This document shows positions 59,581 through 64,000 of a stretch of 64,000 bases of DNA, one piece after another. The translations under genes and the position numbers were made by a program. Every line of letters starts with the position of its first letter. The stretch's first letter is position 1. Under the pieces are notes generated by a model, which made no database searches, was not told the DNA's origin, and was given only the letters and a program-made list of their open reading frames with translations. Source of the DNA: Perca fluviatilis (Eukaryota; Chordata; Actinopteri; Perciformes; Percidae); NCBI RefSeq assembly GCF_010015445.1, contig NC_053133.1:24921082-24985081 (forward strand), written 5' to 3'.

Positions 59581-61921
59581 ATGTGCACGACTTTCTCGGT
59601 CAGCCGTCGGATTTGCCTGCTCACCCTGGCCGTGATGATGGTCTTCTCTGCATCTCAAGGTAAAACTGAACTCCCGATTGAATGTTACATTATGTAAAAT
59701 GTGTGCTTTTGTCTTTTGGAATTTGAATCCCACATGAATCCCACATAGGAACGGTGTCAGGATTAAATGACTCTTAATTAATCAAATGGTCAACTGACAG
59801 AAAACTATTTGCTTCAGTGATTTTTTAGGCAAAAATGGCAAATATTCGCTGGTTCCAGGTTCCTAAACGCAATAATTTGAGGCTTTTCTTTGTCGTATGT
59901 AATAATAAACTGAATATCTTTGGCTTTTGGACTGTTGATCAGACAAAAGAAGGACTTTAAAAATAACACGCTAGGCTCTGAGAAATCATAACAAGCATTT
60001 TTCACTATTTCCTGACACAATTTGCAGAATAATTCATGAAAATAATCATTAGCTGCAGCCCTAACAAAGGTGCAATTACAGAATGCAAATATATTAAATA
60101 GCTAATAACAAATTGGGGTTTTATATACAGTACTGAAATGACTTAAGGATTATAACTATAATTCATTATGAGGCTCAATATCGATTTTAGAAAATGGCAA
60201 CAAAAAGTGTGATCAACAAAATTCCTGTAATAGAAAGTGTGATCAACAAAATCCAGGTTTCTCTCACTATATTAATGACTAGAAACTAGTGATGTAATGC
60301 TGAATAATGACAGTATTTCCTGTGTGTGTGTGTGTGTGTGTGTGTGATGGTCTGGTGTTGCAGCTTTTGCCTTCGGTCAGATTGTACCCTGCTGTAGCAA
60401 CTTCAGCTCCAGGAAGATCCACTCTATCAAAAAGTGTTTCGAACAGAAACCACGACAGAACTGCGACCACGCCTTCCTGTAAGCATAAAATCTGAATTCG
60501 GGACACCAGAAAAACCTCAGTAACAACCTCTCTCCCATGCCTTCTTGTCTCCACTGTTAGTGTCATTCTAAATTATAAAAACATATATTGTATTATAAGA
60601 TTCTTCAGCTTAATCTACATCTAATTTGGTTGCACAAGGGAATTGGTGAAACGATAAATGTTAGCTTTGTCCCAAACCTACAGTATGTTCTTGATAAGAA
60701 CAGGGGGCAAAATGACCGAACATTAAAAATGAAAATGTCTAATTGTTTTGTGTCTCTGTTTCTAGGATCAAAAACAAGAAGGATAAGTGGTTGTGCATCA
60801 AACCAGATGCTGCGTGGCTCAAAGAGAAGATAGAGACGGTGAGAATTAGACACACAAAGCACGTCCACGTCAGTTCATTCAGGGAACACAGTGAAGCCTG
60901 CGTTCATGGGTTAAATACCAGAGCAGCTAAATCAGTTGCTCGTGACTTTACTTGCACCTACGTAACAAACCAAATCCAAAAACACAACAAAGTTTCAACA
61001 AACTTTCCCACCAAGGTCTGGACCAAAGAAAGTACAGATACAGATTACAGAGATGATACAGACTACTGGACCCAAATCACTTTGGTTACCAAGAAATGTA
61101 CTAATTTTGAGGTACCATTTTCTGCTACTTTATACTTCTACTCCACTACCTTTCAGAGGGAAATCTTGTACTTTTTACTCCACTTCAATTATCTGAAAGC
61201 TTTAGTTACTTTGCAGATTTTACACAGAAAATACATTTAACAAATACGTTGTAAACTAGCGAACAGTTTACAAAATAATTAAATTAGTTTGACCTACATT
61301 TTCCACGTTTTCTTTTAAGTTTATTTTGCTGATAGTACTTCTGTATTTTTATTTAAGTAAAATAATGAATGCAGGGCTTTTACTTGAAAGTTTATTTTCC
61401 AACAGTTGTATTCCTACTTTTAATTGAGTAAAGGATCTCAGTACTTCTTCCACCTTAATGTACTATTCTAACAATACCTGATAATCACTCACGCATGATT
61501 AGGCCTACAGCTGTTGAAAAGTACAAATGTGCAAAGTATCTCTTTTCTATAAAAAAAAATAAATAAAAAAATAAGGTTTCCAACATGCCACCTTGAGCGG
61601 TAAAATAAGTCAAACATACACCAAACTGGTAAAATACTTGTGATTGGGCCACAACAGCAGAACCAAAAAGTTTGAATTAAAGTGTAAATGGTGCAGAGTC
61701 CTGACCCACATCTGAAGCTGGGGGAGAATCCCATCACAGCGACTCCCCCTGGTCGGTCGGGTGGGAAGACAAGTACAAGAAACTATAAAGAAACAAATGA
61801 ACAAGTATTTCCTGATATTTTACAGAGTTTACTAAATGTACATTTCCTGTCCCCCCCCGCCCCTCCCCCCTTGTCTACACCACAGGGAAAGATAACCTGT
61901 CCTCCCGATGTGTCGTTTTAA
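59581..61921 (+). CDS. CC chemokine 1 (six-cysteine type), complete
   Basis: Four exons: 59581-59659, 60364-60478, 60766-60838 and 61886-61921; phases close to 100 aa. Residues 1 to about 26 are a signal peptide (CLLTLAVMMVFSASQ). The mature protein has the adjacent CC pair (36, 37) in IVPCCSNFSS, then Cys60 and Cys75 at the spacing of the canonical disulfides (36-60, 37-75). Cys51 and Cys94 form a probable third bridge. The W in AAWLKEKIE is the usual start of the C-terminal helix. Exon 4 is tiny and adds 11 residues including Cys94. Exon 1 and 2 borders match normal CC chemokines. Role: secreted ligand for G-protein-coupled chemokine receptors on leukocytes. It is tandem with the gene at 63267. 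An exact orthologue name among fish CCL genes cannot be given from this sequence alone. Confidence 0.9.
59745..60062. mobile_element. GGGCTGCAACTAACGATTA MITE in chemokine 1 intron 1
   Basis: Left CTTAATTAATCAAATGGTCA, middle AAACTGAATATCTTTGGCTT, right AATAATCATTAGCTGCAGCC. Confidence 0.75.
60321..60346 (+). repeat. (TG)13 next to the chemokine exon 2 acceptor
   Basis: Ends 17 bases before the acceptor AG at 60362-60363. It replaces the usual polypyrimidine tract. Confidence 0.95.
61115..61475. repeat. dispersed repeat rich in TACTTTTACTT in chemokine intron 3
   Basis: Words TACTTCTACTCCACTACCTT and GGATCTCAGTACTTCTTCCA match a fish repeat also present in emc9 intron 1 (to 1416). Confidence 0.65.
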
Positions 61922-62173
61922 AAGAAGTCCTGGAAGTTGGTGCGGCATGACGAAAAAAGGCTGCAGCAAAGCAGCTACTCAGAACATTTTCTGCTGATTT
62001 ACTATTTATTCCTTTTACGTTGATAATCTATTTACGTTAATATCTATTTAATTTTATTTATTTTTTTGTATTTAACTTTATTACAGCTATAAAAACTGAA
62101 TTGTGTGGCATTATTTTGTAAAGTTGTCGATAAGTTAAAGCAGAGTTGTTCTTTTTTTTGACCTGGAACCAAA

Positions 62174-62179
62174 AATAAA
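62174..62179 (+). terminator. polyadenylation signal of chemokine 1
   Basis: AATAAA 253 bp after the stop codon, the first good hexamer in the AT-rich 3' region. Confidence 0.6.
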
Positions 62180-62565
62180 TACATGTTAAATGGATTTAAA
62201 AAGGTGATTGACTGGTTTTTCTAGATGCATGACGATGTCTGGTTTTGGTGGAGATTCACTGCATGGATGGGGATTTCTGGGCTGACTCAGTGTCACAGGT
62301 TTGTCAAAACAGACTGTAAGGACTGTAATAAAGCAGGTAAAAATAGAAAAATAGACCTAAAGCAAATACATAGTATTCATTTGAATATATATAGCATTGA
62401 CATAGAATAAGAAAAACAGTAGAAATAATAAGATGATAAAAAAAACACAACCCTGGGGTCATAGACATCAAAACATAATATTGACAATATAAGAATATAT
62501 TAACTTGCATATAAGTGATAACTTACAGTTGTTGATGATAATTCAAGGATGGTTTAATACACAGT

Positions 62566-62900
62566 ACACTATATGGCCAAAAGAATATGGGCAGAGGACA
62601 AATACACCCATGTGTGATCGTATAACAGCTTCACTCTCCTGGTTTTTCAGTCCTTCCAGCTGATTTTAAAACCAGGCTGCAGGAATTAGCTCCCATTAAG
62701 ACACAGGAGCATCAGTGAGGTTCAACACTGATGTTGGCGCAAGTCTGCTCACAGACACTGTTCCAGTTGATCCCATAGGTGTTGGATGGGGTTAAGGTCA
62801 GGGGTCTAATGCAGGACAGTCAACTTCTTCCACACCAGACTGGGAAAACCATTTCTTTATGGAGCTGGCTTTGTGCACGGAGGAGTCGTCAGGTTGAAAC
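62566..62900 (-). mobile_element. Tc1-like transposon remnant between the chemokine genes
   Basis: Starts ACACTATATGGCCAAAAGAA, the tip of the same broad Tc1 type as 17762. Minus-strand reading gives fragments such as PDLNPIQHLWDQ near 62790. The right end is missing, so it is a decayed fragment. Confidence 0.75.
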
Positions 62901-63266
62901 ATATACATTATTATAGCTGGTGAACGCAGTGCGAGACACACAAAAAACGTGAACATGCATTTCAGGAAATTCAGCACATATACTGTATGTACAGAATATG
63001 ATCGACAAACTCGGCTATCTTCTGGGTGTGGTAGTCTTTGTAAGTGTGCGTGCACCGTCCTCACCTCAACACGATTCTTTCAAAGTGATAAAAACACAGC
63101 GCATGACAACAACAATGGTTCCTCATTTAGCGTGAATCTGCAGTATATGAGATCAGCGCCTCTCTGGTTCGCTCATCATTAGACTTTGGAGAGTTGAGCA
63201 CTTCGTAACTGAAGAACGATTCACAGAACCAGAGTCCGTTTTGGTGCCGCCGTTCAGGGTTTGAAG

Positions 63267-64000
63267 ATGTGGACGAGTCTCTCTGTCAGGATTTGTCTGC
63301 TCACCCTGGCTGTAGTGATGCTCTTCTCTGCATCAGAAGGTGCGTCTCTTTATGTCTGGTGTTTGCATTGGTTTGAATATAGAGTAAGTGGGTTCTGTTT
63401 CTACATGCATACAATACAAGCTGCTCTATCTTATTCATGGTGTTTGTATGTATGCAGTCTAAGAGAAAGACACTACTCTGAGGCTGACCTCTGTACGTTT
63501 GCAGTTTAAAAGAGGAATATAATCTTCTCCTAACAAATGATGAAAGAAAACACTTTAGGATGAGAAGGTTAAGAACCACATTCTTTATAGTAAAAGGTAC
63601 AACATTACTCATATCAGGTGTTTGTCAATGAAATACAGGTGTTTGTCAATGAAATACACGCACTTTCTAGTAGGGTTAGAGCAATAATAATACAGTGATT
63701 TACTGTCCATTGTATTTTGTTGTTGTCATACTACCATTATGATAGAAAGCACAATACAGTTTATTAAAAGTTTTGGTTAAAGAGCCTATAACTTAATTAT
63801 GTCTCTCCACTTCTGACACTAAAGTGTTTAACAGTGTGTCACGCTTACTATTTTGGTTATAAAACATAAAATAATTTCTGAATAATGACAGTAGCTCTCT
63901 CTCTTTATGTGTATGAATTCTTCTGTCACAGGGGATGCATTTCTATATCCGCCCTGCTGTCATGAAGGTGGCCACAGGACAAAAGAGCCAATCGCAGAGT
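63267..64000 (+). CDS. CC chemokine 2, tandem duplicate, cut by the window end
   Basis: Exon 1 is 63267-63339, encoding MWTSLSVRICLLTLAVVMLF and SASE, a signal peptide nearly the same as that of chemokine 1. Exon 2 starts at 63932 after ctgtcacag and reads GDAFLYPPCCHEGGHRTKEP to the right edge. The CC pair is at residues 33-34. Exon phases equal those of the first gene, and its promoter and 5' UTR (63099-63266) are also duplicated. Later exons are outside the window. Just after the CC pair the mature sequence differs strongly from gene 1 (HEGGHRTK against SNFSSRKI), so the pair has diverged in the receptor-contact region while keeping the leader. Confidence 0.87.

Overview
The window is vertebrate genomic DNA from a ray-finned fish, most likely a percomorph teleost. 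The evidence is GT-AG split genes with fish-sized introns, very many (CA)n/(GT)n tracts, Tc1-like transposons with the DD34E transposase signature, tRNA-derived SINEs, and proteins clearly related to human genes but with teleost-like intron positions. No prokaryotic, viral or CRISPR content is seen. The species cannot be named from the sequence.

Layout. (1) 1-2.1 kb, minus strand: 5' part of emc9 (ER membrane complex subunit), running off the left edge. (2) 3.2-10.0 kb, plus strand: complete five-exon nceh1 (neutral cholesterol ester hydrolase, 406 aa), divergent from emc9. (3) 10-23.7 kb: gene-free, holding dispersed repeats, two SINE/MITE families, microsatellites and a Tc1 transposon inserted inside an older Tc1. 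(4) 23.8-35.6 kb, plus strand: complete six-exon TRAIL gene tnfsf10 (283 aa). The order and orientation nceh1 then tnfsf10 match human 3q26.31. (5) 36-44 kb: repeats, including a TTAA-bounded element that carries 21 tandem copies of a 46-bp unit. (6) 44.0-48.7 kb, minus strand: msl2 (male-specific-lethal complex subunit). Exon 1, the large central exon and the CXC exon are recognisable, but the RING exon that should lie between 46.9 and 48.6 kb is not found. (7) 50.6-57.4 kb: a 6.8-kb nest of TTAA-bounded non-autonomous elements with long inverted arms. (8) 59.5 kb to the right edge, plus strand: two tandem CC chemokine genes, the first complete (four exons, six cysteines), the second cut by the window end.

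The genes do not form one pathway: an ER membrane-protein insertase subunit, a lipid esterase, a death ligand, a chromatin regulator and two chemokines. The immune genes (tnfsf10 and the chemokines) are separated by msl2. The observations most worth a second look are the missing msl2 RING exon with exactly matching splice phases, the array of 22 TATA-box-like motifs, an upstream ORF whose stop overlaps the nceh1 start, a natural empty site for a TTAA MITE, and the large nested TTAA element.
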